Assembly: GCA_963819645.1 (NCBI GenBank)
Contig: CAWFWZ010000014.1
Span: 558,001 to 622,000 of the forward strand
Direction of reading: 5' to 3'
DNA from: CAVVDY01 sp963819645
GTDB taxonomy: Bacteria; Acidobacteriota; Terriglobia; Terriglobales; Acidobacteriaceae
Length of the DNA: 64,000 nucleotides
Part shown: positions 15,228 through 26,664 of the stretch, one piece after another
How the letters are laid out: each line of letters opens with the position of its first letter
How positions within the stretch are numbered: position 1 is the stretch's first letter
Program-made: the position numbers and the translations under genes
The notes under the pieces: generated by a model
What the model was told of the DNA's origin: nothing
Database searches by the model: none
The model's input: only the letters and a program-made list of their open reading frames with translations

Positions 15228-17490
15228 CTAGGTGTAGTCGTCGCGGTCGACCTCGTTCTTGAGGTCGTCGAGCGCCTGCTCTCGATCCGGACCACGCAGG
15301 CGATCGTTCAACTCACGCAGCGCGACAGCCACCACGTGGTAGTGGTGCAGTTGGCTGAAGTCGCGGTCGCGGGTAACGTGCAGCCAGATGTCGTGCATCA
15401 GCTTCAGGTCCTGCGGCCGCATGCGCGGGGTGTGCGGTCCGAGGATGTACTCCCACTTCCGACCGTCGGGCGCATAGACTTCCAAGGCGAATGCGGGGCT
15501 TGGGCTCGGGCAGCCGCTCCCAGGCATCGCCGGTCAGCTTGCCTTGCTCTTCCGGGCGTGAGCTTGTTCGACAATCCACAAACCACGCGCGTGGATCCCA
15601 GCCTCTGCAGCAGTCGCCATGATTCCTTCGAAGACGTCGTTGGTCGGCGTTACCAGCAGCGAAACGTGCTTGCCCTGCTTCTCCGCGAGATTGACCACGG
15701 AGGTGAACAGCTCGCCGTTCGTACTGCTCGAAGAGATCGGAGCTGTCAACGCGTTCGTTGCCGCTGAACGAGTGCTCGCGATGGTAGACGCGCGCCGTCA
15801 TCACCACCACATCGCGCTGCGAGGTATCGGTTTCAGAGAGCACCTGTTTGCAGATAGGCGAGGTTCTTGGGATCGCGCACCGCAACAAGAATGCTGCCGG
15901 GTCGCACGTCCATGGCGTCGGCGGTCAACTCTTCCTGGGCCGCGACACGGAACTGCTCCAGCTCCGATTCGCCCTTGGCATGCTGCTTTGGCGTTGGCGC
16001 GTTCGGTGACGGTAAAGACCAGGAAGAACACCGCGCTGAAGCTGACGCCGGCGATGGTCGCCAGTTGTTTGGTGAACAGGTTGACCAGCGCGGTTGCGAA
16101 CGAGTACGACCGAGATCAGCGCGACCCCGACCGGGATTTCCACTCCTCGCGATCTTGAAGTTGCCGGGAACCTTCCACTCGCGCTTTTGCGGCAGCTTGT
16201 AGCGAAGCACCAGCACCGCCAGCGACATGAACGAAAAGCTCCAGATGACGCCGAAGGCATAGAGCGAAGCCAGCAGGTAAACGTCGCCGCGGCTGGCGAC
16301 GATGGTCAGCAGTTGCAAGCCGGCAATCAGGTTCAGGACGCGGTACGAGGTCCCATAAGTCTGTTGTGCGGCTTCTTGAACCAGGAGGTGAGGACGCCGT
16401 CTTCCACCAGCCGATTGAGCACGCCGTTGGCGCCCACGATGGCCGTGTTCACCGCACCCGAAAGTATCAGCGCGCCGACGACCACCACGAAGGCCTGGAA
16501 AATACAGCCTCAGGGTGTAGGGGCCGACCATGTTCATCGCCAGGCCGCTGATCAGGTTGGCGAAGTAGTCCGGCCGCACGTTGTCGGGGATGATCATCAC
16601 CGCGAAGAACGAGACCAGCGAGGTGAACAGCAGGCTGTAAATGAAGATGACCAGCCCGGTCTTTTCCAGGTTCTTCAGCTTGGGATGTTCGATTTCGCGG
16701 TTGACCTGGGCAAGCGATTCTTCGCCGCTCATGGCCAGCACAGAGTGTCCGAAGCCAACCATCAGCAGGACCAGCGGGAGCTTTGCCGCCCAGGTGCCCA
16801 GCAGCCATCCCAGGGACTCCCGGGTCATGCGGAATCGCTCCGGCTGTGGGAAGCGGCGGCAGATGCGCGCCAGTCTTCGACGATGGTGATGAGGCACCAG
16901 ACGATCAGCATCACGACCATCACGGTGGTGATGCGCATGATCTGTATGGCGCGCTGGCTTGACTCGTGAATGCCCTTGACGTTCTGCCACCAGAAGTAAA
17001 CCGTGACCAGGGCGGCGAACCCAGGCGGCGAAGAGGTTGATCTGGGATCCGTGCCAGTTGACCGGGTAACCCAGGTGCTCCCAGCGTATCAGTGACGAGG
17101 CCGGCCAGGTACTGCCCGGCAGCAGACCGCGCTGATTGGGCCGGTCAGGATGTAATCGAACAGCAAGGCCGAGACCGATAGCTTGGCGAGCGTTCCGCCC
17201 AGCGCGCTCTTGACCACGCGGTAGACGCCGCCGCGGACAAACATCGCGCTGGACTCGATGTAGAGAGCACGCACGGCGTAGCTGAACAGCATCACCGCCA
17301 ACACGAACCAGGGAGCGCTCTTGCCGATGACCTTTTCGGCGTCGCCGCCGACGTAATAGGCCGACGACGCAAGGTCGGAAAGAACGATGGCGGCGGCCCG
17401 CCAGAAGGAAATGAACGTCAACATCACCGTGGTGGCGACGAAGACTTTTACAGCAGGTCTTTGGAGGGTTTGTTTAGGTCCGATGCCATT
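15228..17490 (-). CDS. APC-superfamily amino acid permease with C-terminal cytoplasmic domain, multiply frameshifted
   Basis: Fragments in all three minus frames join into one transporter of about 750 residues. The N-terminal part begins MASDLNKPPKD, shifts at once, and gives VATTVMLTFISFWRAAAIVL, SSAYYVGGDAEKVIG and GGVYRVVKSALGGTLAKL. A middle part has FGHSVLAMSGEESLAQVNRE and several membrane helices down to FSFMSLAVLVLRYKLPQKRE. The last 200 residues are soluble (HVSLLVTPTNDVFEGIMATA; REWEYILGPHTPR-like region; stop at 15228) and could be a regulatory domain. At least five indels are needed. Substrate unknown; an amino acid or polyamine is likely from the family. Confidence 0.7.
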
Positions 17491-17609
17491 GGAGATGCTT
17501 GCTGGGAAAGCGCTCGATTAGGATACCGCCCCGAGCCGAGGAAGTGCGAATCTTTGCGAGCTATTTACACTCGCATACAACTTTTGATGCAGATCAGCCC
17601 TGATTGGAC

Positions 17610-18898
17610 CTAAGAGGCTGCCGTCCGCTTGTACTCGTCGAACGCCGCCAGGTACCGATCGATGTCCTTCTTCTGCAGGTAGTAGGGCGTCGAAAGCCTG
17701 AGCTTGGAGGGATCGCCTCCACGGATGCGAATCTTCTGCGTCTTCCACATCCAGTCTTCCAGCTTCATGCGCTGAATCGGCGGAACGTTCACGGTCACAA
17801 TGGCGCAGCGCATGGTGGGATCAGGCGAGGTCCAGGAGGTCGGCGCCGCGCTTGGTCATCTCGGCGAGCATGTAATTCGCGAGCTGCCGCTGGCGCGCTT
17901 CGATGCGATCCATCCCGATCGCATTCGCCATCTCGATCGAGGCGCGAAGCCCGGCGAGCGTCGGCACATTGGAGGAACCAATCCGCTGGAAACGTTCGGC
18001 GCGGAGCTTGGGATCGTCCCAGCCTTCGGTGGCCAAGGTGTTCCAGATGCGGTCGATCACTTCGTCGCGCACATAGAGGAAGCCGGTGCCCTTCGGCGCC
18101 TGCAACCATTTGTGCGGGCTGGCGGAGTACATGTCGGCGCCGATGTCGTGTACGTTGAACTCGCATCATGCCGGGCACGTGTGCGCCGTCGACAGCGGAG
18201 AGAATGCCTTTGGAACGCGCCAGCGCGCAGAGCTGCTTGGCCGGCAGCACGACGCCGGTGACGGTGGTGATGTGGCTGAAGAAGATCACGCGCGTGCGCG
18301 GGGTAATGGCGTCGTTGAACAGGTTGAGGATGTCGTCTGGCGACTTCGGCGGCAGAGGTAACGTGACCTTCTTCACCACGATGCCATAGCGTTTCGCCCT
18401 CATGTTCCACGGCTGCAAGCCGCCGGGATGCTCCTGGTCAGTCATCAGCACTTCGTCGCCCGCCTTCATGTCTACGCCGTTGGCGATGTAGTTGTTTCCC
18501 TCGGTGGCGTTGCGGACCAGCGCGAGTTCATCGCGATTGCAGCCGATGAAGGCGGCCAGCGGATCGCGGTACTCGTTCCACGGACCATAGCCCCAGATCG
18601 GGTAGTCCTCGGGATCGGACTGGTCCATCTGCTCTTCTTTGGTGTACTGATCGAAGACGGCGCGCAATACCGGCGCAGGACTGGAGCCGACGGTGCCGTT
18701 GTTGAGGTAGATCTCGTCCGCCGGAATGAGGTACTGCTTGCGCAACTCGGCCCAGTAGGCGTCTTCGTTGTTGGCGAACTGGCTGCGATCGGGCAGGGAA
18801 GCGGGATAGTTCGCAAGCTGAGCTAACAGGGGCTCAGCGAAAGCAAGACTGGCGGCCAGCCCAGCACCACGAGAGAGAAACTGCCGACGATCGAGCAT
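17610..18898 (-). CDS. Class V aminotransferase-like PLP enzyme with Tat signal, two frameshifts
   Basis: The N-terminus MLDRRQFLSRGAGLAASLAF carries a twin-arginine (RRQFLS) export signal, so the folded enzyme should be periplasmic. Conserved blocks of the isopenicillin-N epimerase/cysteine desulfurase fold follow: EIYLNNGTVGSSP, RNATEGNNYIANG, TDQEHPGGLQPW, FFSHITTVTGVVLP, AVDGAHVPGM. After a shift near 18165, SASPHKWLQAPKGTGFLYV contains the PLP-binding lysine. A second shift near 17820 leads to the C-terminal RCAIVTVNVP and RLSTPYYLQKKDIDRYLAAF. Substrate is unknown; an amino-acid racemase, epimerase or lyase role is possible. Confidence 0.82.
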
Positions 18899-19073
18899 TG
18901 TGCGCCTCCGGACCGGTTTACCCAACGAAACGCAGCCTTAGCGTTTGCAGGGCTATAGAACCGAAGGCGCATGATACGACTTGAGGGCATCACGTTCAAG
19001 CCGTTCACTTGCCCGATGGAACTCTCGTCCGGGGTCCCGTTGCGCGAAGGGGACGCGGATTGCTCTGCCTGCC

Positions 19074-20030
19074 CTACTCGTGGTTCTGGGGCGCGTTTCC
19101 GTTGAGGCGATATACCATGGCGGTTTTGGTTACGCCCAGCGCCAGCCAGCTTTCCACCGCGTACTGCAGCGATATATAGAACTGTTCCGCCAGCTTCTTG
19201 GATTTCTCAGCGACCAGCCCCTTAGCGGGAAACTTAACCTGGAAAGCAAACTCTCCCACTAGCGGCTTGTGCTCGCCGCGAGTTCGCCACAGAGCCACAT
19301 CGCACTTGCCGACTTGTCCTTTACAGAAATCTAGCTGGCCAAGCGGAAGCAGGACTTCTTCGACGATGCCCTCGTTCACCAGGGTGACATGCTCCTCGTC
19401 CGACTTCTTAAACGCTGCCAAGGCCGGCAGCGTCCTGGCCAAAGTCGACATGGCAGTCTTGTCAGGATCATGCGCCTGGCTGATACCGAATTGGCAATTG
19501 TGAGAGTAAAGAATGCGATAGCCTCCTATCTCATCTTTAAGCGGCAGGGCTTCGGCTTTGAACTTGATGCGGTACTTGCCCGCGATATTAGGCCGCACGT
19601 CGACCTGCGAGGCCTTCTGTTCGTCGGGATGGCGGTACTTGAAAACGATCTCCGGATCGCCCACCGGGAAGCCGTCTACAAAGCAAGTGCGCCGGCGCAG
19701 AATGAACGCGTTGTTGTACAGGCGAAAATCCGGAGTATCCATAAAAATGATCTCGCGGATCTCGGGGCGAAGCTCAGTGTTGGGATCAGGAATAAATCCT
19801 ACCCCCAGCTTTTTCGCCGTCGCCTTGACGATTTTGCCGAACTCACGAAAGCTCTGTACGGAAGTGAAGCGGTCCGGCTTAAGGATGAGCTTCGCCTCGA
19901 GATAAGTAATGCTGTCCAGTGGTGCTCCGTCGGCATAGGCCCCAGCGCGTTTTTCCGCAGAGTCTGGTTCAAAGGACGAGAGCGATGAAGCCGGCTTGTT
20001 ATTCGGTGTTTTCTTAGTTGCTTTACCCAT
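19074..20030 (-). CDS. CYTH-like domain protein, function unknown
   Basis: 318 residues. An early ITYLEAKLILKP resembles the ExExK-type strand that opens CYTH/triphosphate-tunnel proteins. It is followed by IIFMDTPDFRLYNNAFILRRR, matching the 'YFDTPDLRL..xGLALRxR' strand pair of that fold, and EIVFKYRHPD. The C-terminal part is alpha/beta with KGQVGKCDVALWRTRGEHKP. The N-terminal 30 residues are polar and low-complexity. A role in binding polyphosphate or triphosphates is suggested only by fold resemblance. The ATG at 20030 is chosen; a GTG at 20045 adds five residues. Single gene, with no clear partner. Confidence 0.6.
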   Translation of the reverse strand: MGKATKKTPNNKPASSLSSFEPDSAEKRAGAYADGAPLDSITYLEAKLILKPDRFTSVQSFREFGKIVKATAKKLGVGFIPDPNTELRPEIREIIFMDTPDFRLYNNAFILRRRTCFVDGFPVGDPEIVFKYRHPDEQKASQVDVRPNIAGKYRIKFKAEALPLKDEIGGYRILYSHNCQFGISQAHDPDKTAMSTLARTLPALAAFKKSDEEHVTLVNEGIVEEVLLPLGQLDFCKGQVGKCDVALWRTRGEHKPLVGEFAFQVKFPAKGLVAEKSKKLAEQFYISLQYAVESWLALGVTKTAMVYRLNGNAPQNHE

Positions 20031-20147
20031 GGTGGTTTGTCCCACGCGTTCACGCGTATTGGAGTTGTTTAGACACAGGACAACCCGAGGGAGCGAACCT
20101 GGATGGGTCAGGCCAGATCGCGGCCATCTCGGAAGAGCAATCCTGTA

Positions 20148-20807
20148 TTACCTGCCGAAGAACTGGGAAAAGCTGATTGTGACTGTCTTCACTACTATAT
20201 CCTGCTTTTTTTTGTCGCTCAGTCCATGTGCGGCGCCGTCGATCGCGACCAGCTCTGTCTTTGCTGGGATCAGCCTAATTGCACTCTGCAACTCGTCGAT
20301 CGTTCCGAACGCGTCCCGGGTGCCGCTGACGAAGAGCGCCGGCGTGTGCAACTCAGGGAAGTGTTGGGTGCGCAACTGCGCCGGCTTTCCCGGCGGATGC
20401 AACGGGTAGGAGAGCAGCAGCAGCCCGTCAACCAGCTTAGGCTCAGACGCCACAAGCATGCTCGCCTGTCTGCCGCCGTACGACGAGCCACCCAGAAACG
20501 CTCGCCCAGGGAACTGCTCTTTCATCAAGGTGACGGCGCGCCTAAGTCCTTGCTGATCACGCTTGGCATCGGCGGGAGATGGCGGCCCACCCGGCTTGCG
20601 CTGCCGATAGGGCAAATCGCAACGAAGGACGGACAGTCCGTTATGCGCAAATGCGTCGGCCAGGGCCACCAGCAGCGCAGCGTTGGAGTTCCCGCTGGCG
20701 CCATGCGTCAGCACCAGGAAATCTCCGGCGTCGCTGCTGGAACGGTGAAGTGTCCCGCGCACTGGGGCTTCAAGGTCGGAAAAATCGGAGAAGGGTTCTG
20801 CGTGCAT
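20148..20807 (-). CDS. KANL3/Tex30-like alpha/beta hydrolase
   Basis: 219 residues. Signatures are the oxyanion loop LTHGASGNSNAAL, nucleophile elbow GGSSYGGRQASML (Ser in GSSYGG), an acid in VSGTRDAFG, and the histidine in DGAAHGLSDKK. The set is complete and matches the small hydrolase group related to KANL3/Tex30 whose substrates are unknown. The ATG at 20807 (MHAEPFSDFSD) is preferred; the frame is open to 20894 but that upstream part looks non-conserved. Monocistronic. Confidence 0.75.
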   Translation of the reverse strand: MHAEPFSDFSDLEAPVRGTLHRSSSDAGDFLVLTHGASGNSNAALLVALADAFAHNGLSVLRCDLPYRQRKPGGPPSPADAKRDQQGLRRAVTLMKEQFPGRAFLGGSSYGGRQASMLVASEPKLVDGLLLLSYPLHPPGKPAQLRTQHFPELHTPALFVSGTRDAFGTIDELQSAIRLIPAKTELVAIDGAAHGLSDKKKQDIVVKTVTISFSQFFGR

Positions 20808-20866
20808 AGCTCTTATCAGGATCCACTCGGGCGAAGGCGCTGACGCCGCTTTCACCCACACCAAAC

Positions 20867-20960
20867 GTTTTACCACCGAGTTCACGGCGGGCACAGAGGC
20901 AGGAAGGCCAAATCCAAGAGTCCTCCGTGACCTCCGTGTACTCCGTGGTAAGGAGTTTTG
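20867..20960. repeat. Dispersed 'accgag..cctccgtgacctccgtgtactccgtggt' repeat
   Basis: ttaccaccgag and ctccgtggtaa form an imperfect inverted pair around a 'ctccgtgacctccgtgta' core, a repeat type seen in many soil bacteria. The stretch 20808-21249 between the hydrolase and lon has no gene; no heat-shock promoter element is clear to me. Confidence 0.5.
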
Positions 20961-21249
20961 CCCGTCCCAGCAAAGCCGCAGCGCATCCGAATTGGCCGCT
21001 TTGCATCAATATGAAGACACAGTGACTTCCATCGGCAAACCCAAATTTGAACCAGTATTCCCAAAGTTATTGATGATGAAGGGCATCGCGCCACGGTGGA
21101 GGCGGGAAGCCTAAATTCAGCCTTCGCCGCATGATATTCTTGCCTACAAGAGAGGCTGCGAAGCCGGGCCTTCGTCATGCTAAGTAGCAGAGGCTACGAC
21201 ATTTCTTTCCGAGCGCCAATGCGCTCTTAACTACAAAAGGCGGTTCCTA

Positions 21250-23654
21250 GTGAGTCAGCGCGAGAAATTCGAAACCAAAAAGCTTCCCATGATGCCCATC
21301 CGCGACGTTGTCATCTTTCCGCACATGATGACGCCGTTCGTCGTGGGCCGGGAATCGAGCGTTCGCGCGTTGGAAGAGGCGCTGGCGAGCGACAAGAAGA
21401 TATTCCTCGCCACCCAGCACGACGCCAGCATTGACGAGCCCAAGGCCAACGAGATCTACCAGGTCGGCACCATCGTCAACATCGTGCAGAGCCTCAAGCT
21501 GCCCGACGGCAACATCAAGGTGCTGGTCGAAGGCCTGGAGCGCGGCAAGATTCTGCAGGTGGTCGACACCGACGGCTACTTCGAAGCGACGGTCCGCACC
21601 GCCAAGTATGGAGCCGAGATGACGCCGCAGGTGGAAGCTGCCATGCAGCGCGTCACCGGCCTGTTCGAGCAGTATGTGAAGCTCTGCCAGTCTCTGAACT
21701 ACGAGACCATGATTGCTGCTGTTACGCAACGACGATCCGGCGAAGCTGACCGACACCATCGCGGCCAACCTGCAGCTCTCGATCGAAGAGAAGCAGGAGT
21801 TGCTGGAGATCTTCGATCCCGCTGAGCGGCTGAATCGCATTGCCGACGTGCTCGACGTGGAAATCGAAAAGCTGAACATGGACCGCACCATCCAGTCGCG
21901 CGTGAAGCGCCAGATGGAGCGCGCGCAGAAAGAGTACTACCTCAACGAGAAGATCAAGGCCATCCAGAAAGAGCTGGGCCGCGGCGAGAAGAGCGAATTC
22001 GACGAACTGAAGAAGAAGGTCGATGCCGCCGGAATGCCGCACGAGGTCCACGAGAAGGCATTGCAGGAGCTGAAGAAGCTGGAAGCCATGCCGCCGATGT
22101 CGGCTGAGTCCACCGTCTCGCGCAACTATCTCGACTGGCTGCTGGCGGTTCCCTGGAAGAAGCGCTCGAAAGAAATTCGCGACATCGATGTTGCCGAGAA
22201 GGTTCTGAACGAAGATCACTACGGCCTGGAGAAAATCAAGGAGCGCATCCTCGAGTTCCTGGCGGTCCGCCAGCTGGTGAAGAACCCTAAAGGCTCGATC
22301 CTGTGCTTCGTCGGACCTCCGGGCGTGGGCAAGACCTCGCTGGGCATGAGCATTGCCAAGGCGACGGGTCGCAAGTTTGTTCGCATGTCGCTGGGTGGCG
22401 TGCGCGATGAAGCTGAAGTTCGCGGCCATCGCCGCACCTACATCGGCGCACTACCCGGCCAGATCATCCAGATGATGAAGAAGGCCGGCACCAAGAATCC
22501 GGTATTCATGCTGGATGAAGTCGACAAAATGTCGATGGACTTCCGCGGCGATCCGTCAGCAGCGCTGCTGGAAGTGCTCGATCCCGAACAGAATTTCATG
22601 TTCGTCGACCATTACCTTGACGTGGAATACGACCTGTCGCAGGTGTTCTTCATCGCCACCGCGAACGTGCTGCACACCATTCCTCCTGCGCTTGCAGGAC
22701 CGCATGGAAGTGTTGCGCCTGCACGGCTACACCGAGCCGGAGAAGGTGGAAATCGCCAAACAGTACCTGGTGCGCAAGCAGCGCCAGCAGACCGGTCTGA
22801 CAGAAGAGAACATCGTATTCACCGATGAGGCTCTGCAGATCGTCATCCGCAGTTACACGCGCGAGGCTGGTGTGCGCAATCTGGAACGCGAGATTGGCAA
22901 CATCTGCCGCAAGGTAGCGCGCAAGGTAGTGAAGGAAGGCGAAAAGTATAAGGTCACGTTAACCGCCGACAACGTTAGCGAATTCCTGGGAGTGACGAAG
23001 TTCCGTGACATGGCGGCGAACGAGCGCAGCGAAGTTGGTCTCGTGACAGGCCTGGCATGGACCGAAGTCGGCGGCTCGATCCTGGTGACCGAAGTCGCTA
23101 CCGTTGACGGCAAGGGCAAGCTGACACTCACCGGCAAACTCGGCGATGTGATGCAGGAATCAGCACAGGCTGCCATGTCGTATGTGCGCTCACGCGCGTA
23201 TCGCCTGGGGCTGCCTCGCGACTTCTATCGCAATCTCGACATTCACGTGCACGTGCCGGAGGGCGCCATACCGAAAGATGGTCCTTCGGCCGGCATCACC
23301 ATGGCCACCGCCATTTCGAGCGCGCTGAGCCGCATTCCGGTTCGCCGCGACATCGCCATGACCGGCGAGATCACGTTGCGCGGCAAGGTACTGCCCATCG
23401 GCGGCTTGAAAGAGAAGCTGCTGGCAGCCCATCGCGCCGGCATCATGGAAGTCATTCTTCCGGCAGATAACGAAAAGGACCTCGCCGAGGTTCCGGAAAA
23501 TCTGCGAAGTGTCATGAAGCTGCACTTCGTGAACACCATGGATGAAGTGCTGGCGTTTGCGCTGGAACGCCCGCTGCCTGAGATCGTCGATGAGGCGCCC
23601 GGTATTGGGGCGCTGCCTCCGTCTCACGAGCAGTCGCCGACTGCGCACCAGTAA
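21250..23654 (+). CDS. lon: ATP-dependent endopeptidase La (Lon protease), two frameshifts
   Basis: Lon degrades misfolded and regulatory proteins as a cytoplasmic hexamer. In order: LAN substrate-binding domain (PMMPIRDVVIFPHMMTPF), coiled linker, AAA+ module with Walker A GPPGVGKTSLG and Walker B FMLDEVDKM, and a protease domain with catalytic serine in KDGPSAGITMA and lysine in GGLKEKLLAAHRAG. Reading-frame breaks near 21718 (before LRNDDPAKLTDTIA) and near 22690 (before LQDRMEVLRL) split it into three. Joined, it is about 800 residues, the normal size. The GTG at 21250 follows an AAAGGCGG site. A strong terminator follows the gene. Confidence 0.95.
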
Positions 23655-23676
23655 GCGGGTTCTGCTCATGGAATAA

Positions 23677-23703
23677 GGCCCACCGTCGCGGCGGTGGGTT
23701 TTT
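23677..23703 (+). terminator. Rho-independent terminator of lon
   Basis: GCCCACCG-(tcgcg)-CGGTGGG pairs as a GC-rich stem followed by TTTTT, 23 bases after the lon stop codon. This is the clearest intrinsic terminator in the window. Confidence 0.85.
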
Positions 23704-23739
23704 CACTTCAGGTCTCATCCTTTGAAGGGACACGGCTTT

Positions 23740-23880
23740 GAACCGGTCTCTGCTTTGCAGGAGTTTTGCTTTGAAAGGACACGGCTTCAGCCGTGTCGTC
23801 ATTGCGTAGTTTGTGCCCGGCCTTCAGGTCCTGAGGGAGTGTATCCCTTGGTGGTTAAAGCCCCGGGCTAGCTTCCACGG
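23740..23880. repeat. Hairpin-repeat stretch between lon and engB
   Basis: Contains gacacggcttcagccgtgtc (23778-23797), a variant of the 501-520 palindrome in which the outer G-C pair is replaced by A-T on both arms, followed by degenerate 'aggtcctgaggg' and 'aagccccgggct' pieces. No gene is seen. Confidence 0.7.
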
Positions 23881-23970
23881 CACGTCTCAATTGTGCCTTT
23901 TCAAATCCGCACCTTCAATCAACACTTCGTAACTTGCGATTTCGCGTCGAGTTCCCCCCATAGTTGGAGC

Positions 23971-24613
23971 ATGAAGGTGTTGACGCGCTTTGTTATCTCT
24001 GCTGCCCATCCCAGGCAGTTCCCCCCGCCGGGCGCGCCTGAGGTCGCCTTCCTGGGCCGCTCGAATGTCGGCAAGTCCAGCCTGATCAATTCGCTGGTGG
24101 GCAGCAAGGTCGCCAAAACCAGCAACACGCCCGGGCGAACGCAGACAATTAACTTCTTCGAAGTAAGGCGGCACGGCAAGCCTAAAGCGGAGTTCATGTT
24201 CGCCGATCTGCCTGGCTACGGGTATGCGCGCGTTCCCAAGGACATTACCGCGACCTGGAGCGAGTTCATCAATCCGTATCTCGAGAAGCGTCCTTCACTG
24301 GCGCTTTGCCTCTCGCTGGTCGATGTCACCATCCCGCCGCAACAGCTCGACATACAGTTGCTGGAATGGCTCCGCCACGCCGATCGGCGCTTCCTGATTG
24401 TTGCGACCAAGGCTGATCGTATCTCTAATAATCAGCTCCGCACCTCGCTGAACAAGCTCTGTGAGCAGCTACAGGTCGATCTGCGATCAGATTGTGCCGT
24501 TTTCTGCGAAAGCACGGATCGGGCAGGATGAGCTGTGGCGCGCCATCCGGTCGGCAGTTCGCCTGGAAGACCCGGGCACTGAGCCGATGCTTCCAACCGG
24601 AACTGGTGGATAG
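23971..24613 (+). CDS. engB: Ribosome biogenesis GTPase EngB/YsxC, one frameshift
   Basis: EngB is a small TRAFAC GTPase needed for 50S assembly. G1 is FLGRSNVGKSSLINSL, G2 lies in NTPGRTQTINFF, G3 is DLPGYGYA, and G4 is VATKADRIS. After VDLRS a shift near 24493 restores IVPFSAKARIGQDELWRAIR, which contains G5 (SAK); the true stop is at 24611-24613. Unshifted, the protein would lack G5. The ATG at 23971 gives the usual short N-terminus (MKVLTRFVISAAHPRQFP). Confidence 0.92.
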
Positions 24614-24620
24614 AGCGCCC

Positions 24621-25464
24621 TTAGGCCGGCCAAATTCCGAGTGCGGTCTTGCTGAGAATCTGCTCACGCGCGATGTCTGACAACGTCAGAGCACGAAACT
24701 CCTTCAGGTTCTTCTCCACTTCGGGAACACCCGGTCCCGGCCAATCCGTACCAAACAGCGTCTTGTGCGCGATCTCCTCCAGGCGCGGAAAGTACGTCAG
24801 CAGCGATCTTCGGCGGGATGCCACTGATATCGAGGTAAACGTTCTGGATGGCGGCGCACCAGGAAGAAGGCAGTGTCCATCCAGAGCGGCCGGCCGCCAT
24901 GCGCCAGCAGGATCTTCAGCTTCGGGAAATCCACCGCGACATCGTCAACATACATGGGATCGCCGTACTTGTTGCGAGCGCCAGGAAAGATCGACGTGCC
25001 GGTATGCACCATGATGGGGATACCGTTCGCCTCGGCGGCGCGGTAGATGATCTCCAGTTCCTTGACGCCGTTCACGTAGTCGTTGGGATAGAGCAGTTGA
25101 TGCGGCGGGTGGATCTTGATCAGCCGAATGCCGAGGCGGATGATCTGCTCCATGTCGGCGAGCACGTTGCGGGTGTGCCGCGGATGCAGACTCCCACAGG
25201 GTAGGAGTCGCTTCGGATCGGCTTTAACGTAGTTCGCGATGAACTCATTGACCGCAGGTGTAAAGCCGATGACTTCAGGAGCGACGTAGTTGATGAGCAC
25301 CGCACGATCCACGCCTACGCGATCGAGATAACCCAGGAAAGCCTTCGGTGAGCGACAGTACTCCTCGATTTGGGCAAAGTCCTTGCGCGTCTTCTTCATC
25401 AGCGCCAGCGCTTCAGGCTTGAACTCTGGAGGGGCTGTATGTGGATGTGGCAGTCGGTGATCAT
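24621..25464 (-). CDS. Amidohydrolase (Amidohydro_2 family), frameshifted
   Basis: A TIM-barrel metal hydrolase/decarboxylase of about 280 residues. The N-terminal MITDCHIHIQP carries the HxH metal motif, then VDRAVLINYVAPEVIGFTP, IKIHPPHQLLYPND, GIPIMVHTGTSIFPGARN and KILLAHGGRPLWMDTAFF supply further metal/barrel residues. The C-terminal TLFGTDWPGPGVPE supplies the last aspartate. Breaks are near 25425 (in a C-run), 24850 and 24797. The family includes ACMSD and gamma-resorcylate decarboxylase, so an aromatic substrate is conceivable beside the molybdenum hydroxylase operon, but the gene is separated from it by repeats. Confidence 0.75.
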
Positions 25465-25477
25465 GAGTATTTGAAAG

Positions 25478-25590
25478 GGCATGGCTTCAGCCATGCCGAT
25501 GAACGCCCTCGCCAATTCAGGGTAGAGCTGGCCTTCAGGCCAGCGTCTAGGCCATAGGAGATACGCCTGGGCTTTAGCCCCCGAGGTACT
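25478..25590. repeat. Hairpin cluster between amidohydrolase and molybdenum hydroxylase operon
   Basis: ggcatggcttcagccatgcc (25478-25497) is the 501-520 palindrome with a paired C-G to T-A change. gagctggccttcaggccagcgtc (about 25513-25535) and gggctttagccccc (about 25569-25583) follow. No gene is seen. Confidence 0.7.
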
Positions 25591-25599
25591 TCGACCGGA

Positions 25600-26664
25600 C
25601 TATGTTAGCAACTTGTGTGAACCGTGCCCTCTCAAACGCAATCTCGACGCTCTTAGCTGACGGCTGACAACCGACAAGTAATTTGCCGCTGCCAGCACCG
25701 CCCGCTTTGCAAACACTCGCACCATCTCGCGGCGATACTCGGGAGTCAGTGCCGACGTGGTTAGCGGCTTGGCGGTCCTCGCCGCCATCTCGCCAATCCG
25801 CTCGGCCAACGATTCATCAGCAACCGTGCCGACAAGCTGCGCGTCAGCATCCTTCACCAGATGCGGCGCGGGATTCACCGCGGTGATTGCCACGCGCGCG
25901 TCCTCGATTCGCATGGAGCGCGACTCTATCTTGAGCGCGACAGCCACGCCCGCCAGCGGATAATCGATGCTGCCGCGGACGCGTAGCTTCTGATAGCTGC
26001 CGCGCCAACCTGCGGACGACGCCGGGAAGGAACACGCGAGTGACGATCTCATCAGATGCGAGATGCAGGCGCACAATACCATCGTTCACGTAGAAGTCGC
26101 GAAGCGGCGACCCGCCTCGTGCCACTTGGCCCGGCAATTTCCAACTCAGCGTCGAGGCACAGTAACGCCGGAGGTGTGTCACCGGAGAACGTCGCCCAGC
26201 AGAAGTTGCCGCCGGGAGCGACGTGGCAAAGATCGCCATCTTTCTTCAGGCAGAAGCCGCAGCTCTTGCGCCACAGCAGCGACTGGTTATACCAGAGGCA
26301 GCGCGTGTCGAGGCAGATGTTGCCGCCCAGCGTCGCCATGTTGCGAATCACTGGCGAGGCAACGGTCTTTACCGCCTCATGAAGCACGGCATAATCCCGC
26401 CGAATCAGAGGTGAATGTTCGATCTCGCTCAGCGGCGTAAGCGCCCCGACGCTGACGCCGTCCTCTGTCGCTGAGATACCTCTAAGCTCACCGACCCTCC
26501 GCAGATCCAGCAGGTAAGGCGGCGTGAAGAGCTTCTGCTTCATCGACGGCAGCAGGTCGGTGCCGCCGGCGACGATCTTCGTATCGCCCGGGTACTTGGC
26601 GAGGAAGCCCATGCGTTTCGTCGACAGTGCGTGGCCGCAACAGTTGGAAGGTAGGCAGGCTCAT
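25600..26664 (-). CDS. Molybdenum hydroxylase FAD subunit with 4Fe-4S insert (4-hydroxybenzoyl-CoA reductase beta type), frameshifted
   Basis: FAD-binding PCMH-type subunit. MSLPTFQLLRPRTVDE starts at 26664, overlapping the Mo-subunit stop as ATGA. After a shift near 26613 come KIVAGGTDLLP (FAD), ASPVIRNMATLGGNI (FAD), then a cysteine-rich insert: LDTRCLWYNQ, KSCGFCLKKDGDLCH, GGNFCWATFSGD. These cysteines match the extra 4Fe-4S loop known in the beta subunit of 4-hydroxybenzoyl-CoA reductase and absent from ordinary xanthine dehydrogenase. At least two more shifts (about 26060 and 25990) precede the CO_deh_flav_C part (RIEDARVAITAVNPAPHLVK). The last 20 or so codons read through a 'cggctgacaaccgacaag' repeat, so the C-terminus may be shorter. 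Confidence 0.8.

Noticed and set aside
21700..22700. Programmed frameshifting in lon
   Set aside because: No slippery heptamer or downstream stimulator is evident at either break, and many unrelated genes have similar breaks, so sequence error is simpler.
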